The notes under the pieces were generated by a model. The model had not been told where the DNA came from, searched no databases, and saw only the letters and a list, made by a program, of their open reading frames with translations. 64,000 bases of DNA, taken from assembly GCA_020055645.1 (NCBI GenBank), contig CM034547.1:67676884-67740883 (forward strand), written 5' to 3'. This document shows positions 19,866-30,366 of this stretch, piece by piece. The translations under genes and the position numbers were made by a program. Positions within the stretch are counted from its first letter, which is position 1. Every line of letters begins with the position of its first letter. Source of the stretch: Tomocerus qinae (lineage: Eukaryota > Arthropoda > Collembola > Entomobryomorpha > Tomoceridae).

Positions 19866-20639
19866 GATTGTTGCTTTGTCCTATATTTATTGGCATGAAT
19901 CATTATTTGCAAGTAATTAAATACGTACAAATTTCAACTGACTACTCATGCCAAATCAAATTGTCATTCATATCGATGTATTGAACCAAATACGTACATA
20001 CCACTATATTCAATATTATAATGACTAATTATACTAATCACATTCGGTATAATGTTGAAAGTTGAAATATTATTACCTGTTATTGAATTGTTTTCAGTTT
20101 GTCGGAAATATGTGCAGTGTCAACAAAGACTGTCAGATCGGTGAGTCCTGGCCAGGTGACAGGATAAAGAGAACAAAATACGGTCTACGTTCAAAGTATC
20201 TCAAAGATAACAATGAAAATGAAACTGATGTCAGATGTGAAAGAGTTACAGAGCTGTCTGCTACTACTTTGCCGCGTTTTCTAAGCACACTTCTTTGTTT
20301 TACATTTCTGTGGAACAAGGACGTCTTCGTTCCGTGAAGATGCTTTTATGTGCAGCGGGATTGTATAATATCAATAGTGACAAATGTATAAGGTTATGCA
20401 ACACAGAATCACTTAGGCTCGGATCGGCATATGCTGACATTCCCGCTCAACAAGATCCTCAACAAGTAGTTCTCTCACTATCTCTCGTGTAGAATATCTT
20501 TTTATTCATATATCTATATAGCATTATTTTTCTGTCTCAGCGACTCTGCGCTCTGACTATATTATAGCACAAGCACGTATGCGGAACTGAGTTTCGGTGG
20601 GGGCTAGATTTCCAATAGATATTTTAAGTATATAGTATA
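19866..20639. other. Upstream region of MCM4, no recognisable gene
   Basis: Contains the presumed MCM4 promoter. Two overlapping plus-strand open frames (20062-20337 and 20295-20492) have no recognisable domain; they are in different frames and look like chance or decayed sequence. Nothing else is supported. Confidence 0.45.
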
Positions 20640-20830
20640 TATATTAGCGCGTAGCGCGAAAATTTTTGGCATTTTTTGAAAGAAATGGGTCAAAAATGGC
20701 CTAAAAATGGCAAATAATCGCGCGGAGCGAGAAATGTTGTGCTATTTTGAGAAAAAAATTCCCTTTTTCTTGGATTTCGGGGGGGGGGGGGGGCTTCAGC
20801 CCGTAAAGCCCATCCCTAAATACGTCCTTA
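20640..20830. repeat. Probable dispersed-repeat fragment with poly-G tract
   Basis: An AT-rich stretch with palindromic GCGCGTAGCGCG and GCGCGGAGCGAG words, repeated AAAATGG words, then a run of 15 G (20779-20793) and GGCTTCAGCCCGTAAAGCCC. The composition breaks sharply from both sides and resembles transposon-derived interspersed repeats of arthropods. No second copy is in the window, so the class is unknown. Confidence 0.4.
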
Positions 20831-20919
20831 TAGCATCCAGTTAATCCAAGAGCTATAAAGGCTTGCTTGATCCATCCAAGTTATTCAGATTATTCAGAAT
20901 AATTCATGTTTTCTGTATA

Positions 20920-21445
20920 GAAATACTCTTTCTGTCTGTCTGTCCGGAATTCCTCTGAACGATTACTTTGAACGATTTGAACTTGAAATTTTTAGGGTAC
21001 AATTTTATTGTAAGCAGGAGGACCGAGTTTGTAAATGGGAAAGATCGGTCACACCCCCTGACCGGGGACGGGGTTCAACATTAAAAGAAACAACTAATGG
21101 ATTAAACTTCGGTTCTATTCATGGTATAAAGTTGTGCAGCATCAGCTAGTTGAAAAGCTGGCTGGTCTCTAGTCCACTCTAGTCTTCCCCTGACAGGTGA
21201 AGTGGGTGAAACATTTTAAAATCGTAGTAACTTTGGTTATTTTCATCTTACAAAGTCGTACTATAGCTAGTTCGAAAGCTGACAGGTCCAAGGACACTAA
21301 AATACATTATTCTGGGGGGAAATGAAAACAAAACTAAAATTCGTAGTTGGTAGTAATTTACTACCTTTACTTTGACTATTCATCGTGAAGAGCTATATAT
21401 GTATTGGCTATTTCGAAAGCTAACAATCTCAGGGGCATATCTACA
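20920..21445 (+). repeat. Dispersed repeat, copy 1, with three internal diverged units
   Basis: Starts at TTTCTGTCTGTCTGTCCG and includes AGTTTGTAAATGG (near 21030) and CCCCTGACAGGTGAAGTGGG (near 21187). The same words occur in the same order on the minus strand at 26945-26110. Within this copy a word like AGCTAGTTCGAAAGCTGAC recurs near 21140, 21265 and 21405, suggesting three diverged tandem units of about 120-140 bases. No protein-coding capacity was seen. It is probably a non-autonomous transposable element remnant. Confidence 0.55.
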
Positions 21446-21858
21446 ATGTTAGTAAGCCAGCCAATGTTAGTAAGAGGTTAAGGGTTACGTGGTTTTGGCT
21501 TAGATGAGATGAACTTCTCTGCAATTATATTTCCATTTTGGTTTATTAATCATTGTTTATAAATCAAAATAAATACTAACTAATTAAATTTCAACAGGTT
21601 CTTTTATACAGTATTCTAGCGCATTGTTCACAAACAACACAAAAGACATTGGCGAAACGCCGTTTATTTTTTAGTTACAATTACAATTGACACATACAAA
21701 AGGTTGTATTAAAATACTCAAAAAACATTAATTTTATTTTTGTTTTTGCTTTTTATTTTTATATTTTTTTTACTTTTTATCGTTTTTTATTTTTCTTTTA
21801 CAAAGAATTTAAAAAATATTGAATTATTTACAATAAGCAGTTAACAGTTAGAGGTTAT

Positions 21859-23552
21859 TTAAGGTAGTTGGGTTTTCCCTGTTTTTTTCTGATAATCCGC
21901 TGTAAGCTCAGGAAGCAAGTGTTTGTATTTGTCGAAGATTGGAAGCAATTTCTTTATCTGCGACCTGTTTTTTGTAATCCAAGGATGTATACGAATATCT
22001 ATAAGACTCAATCTTTGAGCAGGATCTGACATTAGAATCTGTAAAATATAACATTTACAATTAAGCCCTATGCACAATGGACAAAAATTATAAACATGTT
22101 GTGCACAAAAAGAAAACTTTTCTTACTTTATGGACAAAATCATCCGCTTCTTTATCAACATAAGATGGACACGTAAACATGACACTCTTTATGTTTTTAT
22201 ACGTCTCATCACGATGATTTGCTTCAAACGGAGGCTTTCCAACTAGAAACTCATAGCACAAAACTCCCAAACACCACAAATCCACCTGTTTTTTTATTTA
22301 AGTATGACATTTAATACTCAAAAAACAAATCATCATAGATTTTTAACAATTTAAAACGATGATGATAACTTCATAACTACTGCATGCAATACCTTTTCAT
22401 CGTACAAGTTCCCTCTGACCATTTCAGGGGGTAAATAGTCCAGCGTTCCACATAGGGTTTTACGTCTACAGCTTAAGTTAAGAAAATGACAATGTACTCC
22501 GTGCGGAAAATGTGTGAAAAAAAAACTTTTATTAATAATTAGTGTAGAAAATAAAAAAAACTAAATTTATACTTACCTTTGAGCAGCAGTTTTAATTGAC
22601 CAGCCAAAATCTGCCATCTTTATTTCCCCGTAGTATCCTATTAGTAAGTTTTCTGGCTTGATATCTCTGTGAATTATGTGTCGCTTATGCAGGTATTCCA
22701 AGGCATGTGTAAGCTGGTATATGTACGTCGCAGACCTGCATTCAAACCAGTTAGCTAGCTATTATTTTTCAATTTTCAGTGGTATACTTTCTATTAGTTT
22801 AAACTATAAGTAGTCTAAACTAAACTAGAGTTAGTTTATTAGTTTGGATTATTTAATTTAGTTTTATTAGCTTTTTATGTACTTTTTGTCAGTAAAACGA
22901 GCATGAGGGGCAGACATCAATTCCGAATATACTTCACCTCCGGGAGCATATTCCAGGGCATATACTATTTTGTCGCCGTCGCGAAAGAACCCATACATCT
23001 TTATAATATTTTCATGGCTATGAATGCACAAAAACCAAATACGTTATGCATGAATCTTTGGACAGATTGCGTATAAATTATGATTAGTAAATTTACTTTG
23101 GTATAATATTTTTTTCATTTTGAACAACTTACTTTAAATCGCAATGAATGTCGGTTTCGCGATTTATTTGATGCTCCATCCTATCCTCTTCTATCTGCTT
23201 CGAATGAATAACCTTCAAGGCGATTATGTACTTTTCTCGTTTAGTACGAGCCAAATAAACATGACCAAATTTTCCTTCTCCCAAAGGCTTCCCGATTTCG
23301 AAATCCTTTAATTGCCATTCATTCCTGATATTTTTAGAAAAATTAATACAAAGAACCAAAAATGAGTAAAAATGTCATAATCCTGCACTGTGGTCTTACT
23401 AACCAAGGCTTTGGACGTCGCTTTGAAATCAAGATGGGATCAAATCCATCCACTGCTGCATTTAGTTCGCTTAGTGTCATCTTTGGTTTTTCGATAATCT
23501 GCTTATTTTCCATGTTTTGAAACAATGTCGTTTTAGATGTAGATGTAGCCAT
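21859..23552 (-). CDS. AURKB: Aurora kinase, B-type (chromosomal passenger complex)
   Basis: Mitotic Ser/Thr kinase. Seven exons join in frame: 23552-23404, 23324-23133, 23017-22883, 22735-22577, 22465-22393, 22285-22127 and 22038-21859, giving 348 residues (human AURKB 344). The kinase domain begins about residue 58. It has the glycine loop GEGKFG (65-70), the ATP-binding lysine K87 (ALKV), HRDIKPEN (catalytic D183), the ADFGWS motif (D201) and the activation loop [16 protein letters not shown] with T215. [11 protein letters not shown] is diagnostic of Aurora kinases. RRKT in the loop and VDLWCLG favour the B type over A, as does the short N-terminus; VGKPPFEAN is more A-like, so the subtype is probable, not certain. 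An acceptor TTTTTGCAG just upstream (ending at 23581) suggests a 5' UTR intron. A candidate AATAAA on the minus strand lies at 21668-21663. Confidence 0.93.
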
Positions 23553-23581
23553 ACTTTGAATTAGAATCGCACACCGGAAAT

Positions 23582-24746
23582 CTGCAAAAAAATTAAAATT
23601 CTTAACTGTCATTGATGGGGCAATGATGATTTTATATTGTAAGAATGGCAAGTAACTTTTCATTCTAATAAAATCCGATTCTTTCGCTTTGGAGAGTAAT
23701 TTTACAAGAGAAGAATGTAAAACGACCAAACCATATGTGTATCAGAATTATCATAATTATGTAATTATGAATTGAATTGTATGTAGCATAATAGCTAATG
23801 TACAAATAAATGCATTGATGCTCCTACATCTCAAGCGCCCCGACGGTGCTGCCATAAGACGCTTTCTCTTTTAATCATTAAACGCCATATAAAACTTTCT
23901 CCAATTTACATAGGGCTAATTCTTAACCCATGGCCATGCCATCAACATTGACATGCGTTATTTTGTATGATATTTTAGATATGATTGATATGAGATATGG
24001 CATGCTTAAATATTCCCAAATACCACGCCACTAACAATTAATTACGGAAATTCAATATTTGGCATCTGAAGAAACCGAGGGCCAACGTACCAAAAAGAGG
24101 TACTAGTACTAAAGATAAGAAAAAACAAAAAATGCAGATTTTATTAGGCGATTAGGTCTTGGTGTGATTATATGGTAATGGTAGACTTGCATTTTTTGCA
24201 GCCATCTCTATTTTGATGCAAGAGATTGCGAACTATACAAACCTTTTTGTAGTACATATATAATTATTTGGGAAGTTATCTATACTGATGCTGAATCTGA
24301 ATCAACTGTGGGTTGTGACTTATTCACAAAAGAGTCACAGCACGGCGATAGCGTAGTATATAGTAGTAAAGTAATAGTAGCGTGATATAAAAAATAGCTT
24401 ACTAAGAGATGAGATACATAGGCGCACCACGCACTCGAGTAGTGCTCTGGCCTGGTTAGCAAATTAGGGCTATATATAGCCCTAATTGTAAAATGCTTTA
24501 CTTGGTACAATTAGTACAATACAAGGTAGAATACATACGGCAGTTGTGTGGATCTATACTACTCGAGTCATTTAGTACTTACTTTATTTTATACTATTAC
24601 TTTATTTATTTTATTTTTGCTATAACTATGATATCCTTTCCACTGCCAAACGCAAGTGCAATACTCATACTCACAGTTGAAATTGAAAGACTCAAAGACT
24701 GAACACACAATTTTAATGCAAACACAATACGCATGTAGGATACCGA
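23582..24746. other. Upstream region of Aurora kinase; no recognisable gene
   Basis: Should contain the kinase promoter and first non-coding exon. Short open frames at 24280-24510 (minus) and 24493-24702 (plus) have no recognisable features. The one clear structure is the palindrome at 24462-24487. Confidence 0.45.
24462..24487. repeat. Perfect 26-base palindrome
   Basis: The half-site AATTAGGGCTATA is followed directly by its exact reverse complement. It could be a transposon end remnant or a cruciform-forming site. Flanking CTCGAGTAGT at about 24434 and its reverse complement near 24556 suggest a slightly larger, imperfect inverted structure. Confidence 0.75.
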
Positions 24747-25825
24747 TACCGTAAAATTCGAATTAATTCGCCCCGGGGCGTTCAAAGTAGTTGACCCCCT
24801 TCCATGTCAGCTATTAACGTTAACAAGTCCTTCAAATAATGGTTGGCCCTCCTCGAAATAATTGACCCCCTATTTTGATAGGTATGTGAGTTATTGGAAT
24901 GGACAACAGATTCATGGAAAATGCGAATGAACTGGAGATAAGGATTTGTTTAAATTTTTAACTTATGTTCAGTTAGTAAGATCAGCTTGGCTCAAGATTG
25001 TTTGTTTTTTAGTGAAAATGTAGGTCATTCCGAGCCAGATTCTTAAAAGACCAGCTCATTTCTCAATTAAATTAAGATAAAAGCAGTACAATTTAGCTAA
25101 GAAAACTCCATACACAAAGTATCAGCACAATTTAATGTTCCGCGGAGTCTAATGACCATGGAAAAGACAACTAGAAGATTTGGAAAACCAAAATTAGTGA
25201 TTAGTGAAGGTAAATCGACTAGGAAAGTTTACTTTAAATGAATCATTTATAAAATCGTGTTGTTCGAGTTGCGCGATGAAATTCGGTTCGGTATGTATGT
25301 ACGTACCATCGTGTTATTTGCCGCTCTGGTAGCGCAGCTAAGCAGAACCCAGTCTTAAACTTTACCTAAATGTGGCAAATCTCAACAAGTCCGTATAATT
25401 CATAACAAAGCAGTTCATGCATTCCGTATGCAAATATTTCCTGCTTTCAGTAGTGTGCTTAAGGTTCCTATTATTTCATGTGCGGTAAAATTTGGCCATT
25501 TACATTGAAATTTGCACCAGAATACTCACTAGCTTTATTATAACAGGACCTAAGTCCTGTAACCGGCTAGTAGTTTAGGAACACCGAAAGCGTAGCGTAA
25601 CTGCCTCGACTCTTTCTTGTTCTTCAGACGACATATCATTTAATACTGCCTGTTGTATTTACGTAAATGGCATTCAAAACGAAAAAAATTTAGTTCAATA
25701 TGAAAAAAAATTCTTACGTGACACGTTTTAATTGACCCCTCCGGGGTCAACTATTTATTTTTTTGCACGAATGACATTGTTGAAACAATGGTTCACCCTG
25801 GCGAATTAATTCGGATTTTACGGTA
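24747..25825. mobile_element. Non-autonomous DNA transposon with 24-base terminal inverted repeats and TA target site
   Basis: The left end reads TA then CCGTAAAATTCGAATTAATT; the right end is its reverse complement, with one mismatch over 26 bases including the flanking TA. The TA on each side fits a Tc1/mariner-type target duplication. The interior (1075 bases) has no open frame above 60 codons, so it encodes no transposase. TTGACCCC is repeated just inside both ends (two copies at left near 24790 and 24865; at right TTGACCCCTCCGGGGTCAA near 25732-25750 is itself a palindrome), which could be transposase-binding subterminal repeats. The superfamily is inferred from the TA duplication only. 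Confidence 0.8.
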
Positions 25826-26109
25826 GGCATAACCAAATCAGTAATCAACTATAATATTATATCCAGCCAAGATCTATCCGTGGTCCTCAGAGCGAGGTCA
25901 ACAGGCCGATGATTAGCAGTTGCCATTGAGCATCAATTAAAGCTATCCTAGTCTATCTAGATTTTTACTTGTCTTAATTTAACGGTTAATTTTAATAATG
26001 CAACAGTATACACAGGACCAGAATAGGGCATAGGCTCGAGCGTTTATTTTAAATGGAATAATACATTAAAATACGAAATATAACCCAAAGCAGTTTATTT
26101 GGGCCATCC

Positions 26110-26950
26110 TAACCAAACTTGGTTGAATTTAGAAGTGTAGCACAACTTGTCAGCTATACTATTAATTTTTCACCCACTTCCCCTATCAGGGGATGCTTGT
26201 GGCCTGTTCAGTAGTCGATCTTGTCCATTTACAAACTTGGTCTTACTTTTTACCTGAAGAAGCAACCCTGAACTGTCTAGCTCAAACCACTCGAAAGTTA
26301 TCATTCACAGGGATTTCGGGACGTGCGGATATAAAGGTATCTCCTACTCTGCGGTACCCCAAAGCCTGTATGCCATGTACTTAATGTACAAACCTGACCC
26401 TGCTTTTACCGGCAGGTGTTGTAGGCTGGCTGGGTTGTCACGGTCCTGTGACGATGTCAGTCCTTTCCCAATCTGAGGGACTGTTCAAAGTGTGGACGTG
26501 AGTGTTACCCGGGTATGAAAGTGAGTATCCGATTGTTGCACAAATGAGTTGAGTGAATCGGAGAATAAAAGAATAGAATAAAGGACTGATTTAATGAGGA
26601 ATGAATGTTATAATTTATTGGGACTTGCAGTGTCCCCAAAAGTCCAAACCAGAATGAATGCCGAACAATAGAATGTCTGAATGTAATTAGTGTTAATATA
26701 ATATAGGTAATTAATTGTATTATAAGGTAGTATGGCAAGTATGGTATAGGTACTAGTTAGTGTAATATAGAGTATAGTTTAGTATAAGGGATAGTGTAGT
26801 GTGGGAGGAAGAGAGACAGAGATAGTCGTGGCGAAGATGCCATGAACACTTAGGCAGTGTTTGTATAGATTTGGTGGAAAGTATGTCTTGGCTGGACAAG
26901 ATTTACCTTCCAACGGACAGACAGACAGAAATAGTATTCGTATAAAGCAG
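26110..26950 (-). repeat. Dispersed repeat, copy 2 (inverted relative to copy 1)
   Basis: Read on the minus strand it starts at TTTCTGTCTGTCTGTCCG (near 26935), later shows AAGTTTGTAAATGG (near 26240) and CCCCTGATAGGGGAAGTGGG (near 26175), and then ACAAGTTGTGC. These match 20920-21215 in order and orientation. The first landmark is about 600 bases further from the others than in copy 1, so either copy 1 lost sequence or copy 2 gained it. The extra segment (about 26300-26900) is TAGT-rich and non-coding. Confidence 0.5.
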
Positions 26951-28155
26951 ATAACTGCTTTGAATATATTGTTTCACTTCATTGTGATTGCTTGCTTTGT
27001 TTTAGGTGAAGTGACTTTGTGGTGCATGATTTTGATGACTACAGTATAAACTTAGGCTGACACATATGCATTGGATAATTTCGTTATATATTGTTTCTAT
27101 GTTGTATGTACCCATGAGAAGGTCTTCATATGGCAAGCCGTATAAGTTTCAAAAGAGAATGGTTATTATGAATATTTCAATATTTTTCTAGCACAGTAGA
27201 TGCTATAGATTTCAACTAGAAAGTATAATATTATAAGATAGTGTATATAGCACTTCAATAGTCAACTCTAACTCTACTACTAGTATAGTACACAGAAGAA
27301 AAAGATAGTGATAGATTGTCATTTGTGTTACATCTGCTCTGCATTAGCACCTTTTTCAGCGAAGCGACAATGCTCGTTGTAATATTTCATCCTTTCGCGT
27401 CTCCTAATAAATGAGTACACGAAAAAAGTTGCGAAATAGGATTTGCATAAATAATAATTTACACGTGTGCTTAGAATAGTGAAGTGAAACAATCTCGCAG
27501 AGAAATTATCTAACATCTAAGCTGAAAAAAGTATCTTGTTCATTGTTTGTTTGTCATGTTAGCATACAAAAAATAAGTATCTGCTGTATTATTCATTAAT
27601 TTAACTTCCAGAGTCCATTCTGTGTTAGCATTTATACATATTTTGAATAATAATATTATAGGTAGGTACGAATTCTCAGTTTTGCACGTCAGTATTTGAT
27701 AAACAAAGAATTCTATTATCAATACTATTACACAACTAAATTAACCACTCTTAACTTAACTTAAGTGGTCTTAACACAGCATATGTGAAAATGACACCCG
27801 TAGTATCATTTTCCCACTACTACGTACATACTTGTATTGTACTGTACCACACGATTACAGGACAACGACAACACTGAAGTACTGATAGTACTCTGTTACT
27901 GTTTAATTTGTCTATAAATTATTTAGTTACGCAAAAGGAAACATCAAACATCATATCTCTTTCGGTTTGATCACCAACATTAATTTGCAATACAAATATT
28001 TACAGTGTTTTCAACTTCAACGCTAAGCATCCAATTTCAAAGTGTTTCCCATCAAAATTCAAAACAATAGCTTTGTTTTATAGGATTGTTTTAGATATAG
28101 TATACTAATGCAAGTGGTCAGTGATAAGACAAGTATACCTCTATACGTTTATAAA
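26951..28155. other. Intergenic, no recognisable feature
   Basis: AT-rich sequence with short minus-strand open frames (27328-27516 and 27540-27722) that carry no recognisable motif. I see nothing else in it. Confidence 0.5.
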
Positions 28156-28427
28156 TACTGTCGAAGGAAAAGTAAATAGAGCCCTGGGAGCCCGAATTTC
28201 CATAAGCGAATTTTGAAAGGTTTTCAGAAAAACGCAAAATTTTATTGGCAACTGTCTTGGCAACTACCTCTATTATCCTAGACAACCGCATAATGTCACT
28301 GTTGAATACTGTTTATTTCCATATTTATTTCGCATAAAACAACTTCAAAAATGATAACAATGAAATTCGCGTGCCAAATAACTTACAAAGAAATCCCAGG
28401 GCTCTATTTACTTTTCCTTTTACAGTA
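28156..28427. mobile_element. MITE of 272 bases with TA ends
   Basis: Both ends carry a 34-base inverted repeat, matching at all but two adjacent positions (bases 7-8). The shared core is AGGAAAAGTAAATAGAGCCC. The outermost TA on each side suggests a TA target duplication. The interior is about 200 AT-rich bases without coding capacity, so this is a typical miniature inverted-repeat element mobilised in trans. Confidence 0.85.
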
Positions 28428-29431
28428 GTTATTTTCCAGATAACTGTACTGTTGCCATAAATCAATACAACAATAATTGACTTTTTACACTTTCTAGTCT
28501 ACTACATAGTTCTAGCACTTCTAGTTACTGCTTGGCTAGGTAAAGGTAAATGTCTAGTAATGAGACAAATTATGCATTTCTTAAAATAATTGAGGACTTG
28601 TTTCAAAATTGGTCCTTGAATTGAAATTGAAGCCTGATAAAGTGCGCCGCAATATGCATTTCACAGTAAAACAGTGAACTCCAGTAACTTACTCCTCTCA
28701 CTTTGTGCTATTTTTTATACCACCTTTCAAAATTAAGCTCATAATATTATGTTGATACGGTTGGTACCTAAACATTTCTTAATTCCATGACTCGAAAATT
28801 GATATTTCGAGTCGTTTTTCATCAAGCCAAATATCAATAGTAAGTTAAGTAATATTATTGGTAGTATCTCAGTTGATTTTAGGTCACCAATATTGCTAAA
28901 AATATTGATGATTGATTAAATCTCACAAGGCTTAGGCATCTACATTTGGTTTAATTTTAATGGTAACTGGAGTGGAAATGGAGTTAATTGGTTTAAGTAA
29001 TCAAAAATTGTAATGTTTATATTCGTTTGCGCATTTTGGCGAAAAACTCGGTGGCATCGAACTTAATATTATGTTAAAAATGTCATCATGATAATTTGAT
29101 TCGAGACATTTTCTTAATTTTTCTTTTACCGTACACCATTTTTGTATATTATGTATATTATGATGCTTTCACTTTCCGGACGTTCCCTAGTTCCCGAACG
29201 TCCGACGTTCCCGGACGCTAGCCACATAAAATTTTCACCAGTAGTTTCGTCAGAATTTCAATCAACTCAAACAAAAAGTGAAAGTTAGGAATTTATGGGG
29301 TTAAGAAGGGAAACTACACCCACAGTATCAAATTATCAATGTTGCCCGTGCCCTTGAATCGAACATAATTTTTGATGTTAAAAGCGTTTTTCAAAATTGT
29401 AAAAATATAGAGCAACAGTTAGTATAATACG
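28428..29431. other. Intergenic, no recognisable feature
   Basis: No gene seen. Near 29178-29218 a small GC-rich island repeats CCGGACGTTCCC-like words in both orientations; its meaning is unknown. Confidence 0.45.
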
Positions 29432-29747
29432 TACAGCGTGACCCAGAATGAATGATCCACACTTTGACCCTAAATAACTTCCGAACGGTTCAACATATTC
29501 TAACGAGATATGCACCGATGGAATGACCAAGCTAAAACTTAGAAATGAGCTAAATACATAAATACTAACAACAAAAATTTAACTAGGTAAAAAGTTGCAT
29601 TGACGTTAGTGGTTAGTATTGATATTTAGCTCATTTCTAAGTATTTGTTTGGTCTTTGGGTTGAAGGATTTCTCGTAAGAATATGTTACGCCGTTCTGAA
29701 GTTATTTAGGGTCAAAATGTGGGTCATCCATTCTGTGTCACACTGTA
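29432..29747. mobile_element. MITE with long inverted repeats, just upstream of the GNAT gene
   Basis: The left end is TA followed by CAGCGTGACCCAGAATGAAT; the right end is its near reverse complement (CAGTGTGACACAGAATGGAT on the other strand). The match continues through TTTGACCCTAAATAACTTC and, further in, CTTAGAAATGAGCTAAATA, so each arm is about 130 bases around a loop of about 60. TA flanks both sides. There is no coding capacity. It lies about 75 bases before the splice acceptor that precedes the acetyltransferase gene, so it may sit in that gene's first intron or promoter. Confidence 0.85.
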
Positions 29748-29844
29748 TATAGTTAATGGTTTTCAATGGTTTTTAATCACCAACCTCCTTTTTAAATTCG
29801 TTGATTTTGATTTCTGTTCAGGTACCAACTAGCAAAAAGTCAAA

Positions 29845-30366
29845 ATGCATATTGGCCATGCAACGGAAGAAGATCTCCAGCAAATTCTTGATCTTGTACA
29901 TACTTGTTACAGAGGAGAATTCTCCAAAACGGGATGGACATCAGAAGCGGATATTTTAGGAGGGAATCGTACAACATTAGACACGCTGAGAGAAGAAATT
30001 AATGCGCCGAATGGTAAACTGTTTAAATATACCGAGGAAAACGGGAAAATATCAGGATGTGTCTACACTGAAATTATTGCAGAAGAAAAGAAGGTTTATA
30101 TCGGCTTGCTTTGTGTACATCCTGCCATACAAGCAAAAGGAATCGGTAGAAAATTAATGGCAGCAGCAGAGAATCATGCTTTGTCCATGGGATGCATTAA
30201 AACATGTATGAAAGTCATCACTGTTAGAACAGAATTAATTGCTTGGTACGAAAGGCTGGGTTATACCAACATTGGTGAAACTACCCCCTTTGTGGCCGAA
30301 AAAGGGGTGCATGGAATACCTAAAATTCCACTGGAATTTTGCACTCTCGAAAAGCAATTAGCTTGA
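29845..30366 (+). CDS. GNAT-family N-acetyltransferase, bacterial-like, intronless
   Basis: A 173-residue single-exon enzyme expected to move an acetyl group from acetyl-CoA to an unknown amine. The fold is covered end to end. GLLCVHPAIQAKGIGRKLM (about residues 90-108) is motif A, with Q-A-K-G-I-G as the CoA pyrophosphate-binding Q/RxxGxG. ELIAWYERLGY (about 132-142) is motif B with the usual tyrosine. GWTSEADILGGNRT (31-44) is a block typical of bacterial acetyltransferases of this subgroup. No targeting signal is seen. An in-frame TAG four codons upstream fixes the start. An acceptor TTCTGTTCAG ends at 29821, so a spliced leader exon upstream is likely. Possible poly(A) signals are ATTAAA at 30403 and AATAAA at 30439. 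Every other gene in the window has many introns, so this may be a bacterial gene acquired by transfer. The exact substrate cannot be read from sequence. Confidence 0.9.
   Translation: MHIGHATEEDLQQILDLVHTCYRGEFSKTGWTSEADILGGNRTTLDTLREEINAPNGKLFKYTEENGKISGCVYTEIIAEEKKVYIGLLCVHPAIQAKGIGRKLMAAAENHALSMGCIKTCMKVITVRTELIAWYERLGYTNIGETTPFVAEKGVHGIPKIPLEFCTLEKQLA

Noticed and set aside
20062-20492. Overlapping plus-strand open frames upstream of MCM4, possible frameshifted gene
   Set aside because: No domain in either frame and no splice pattern that joins them; treated as non-coding.
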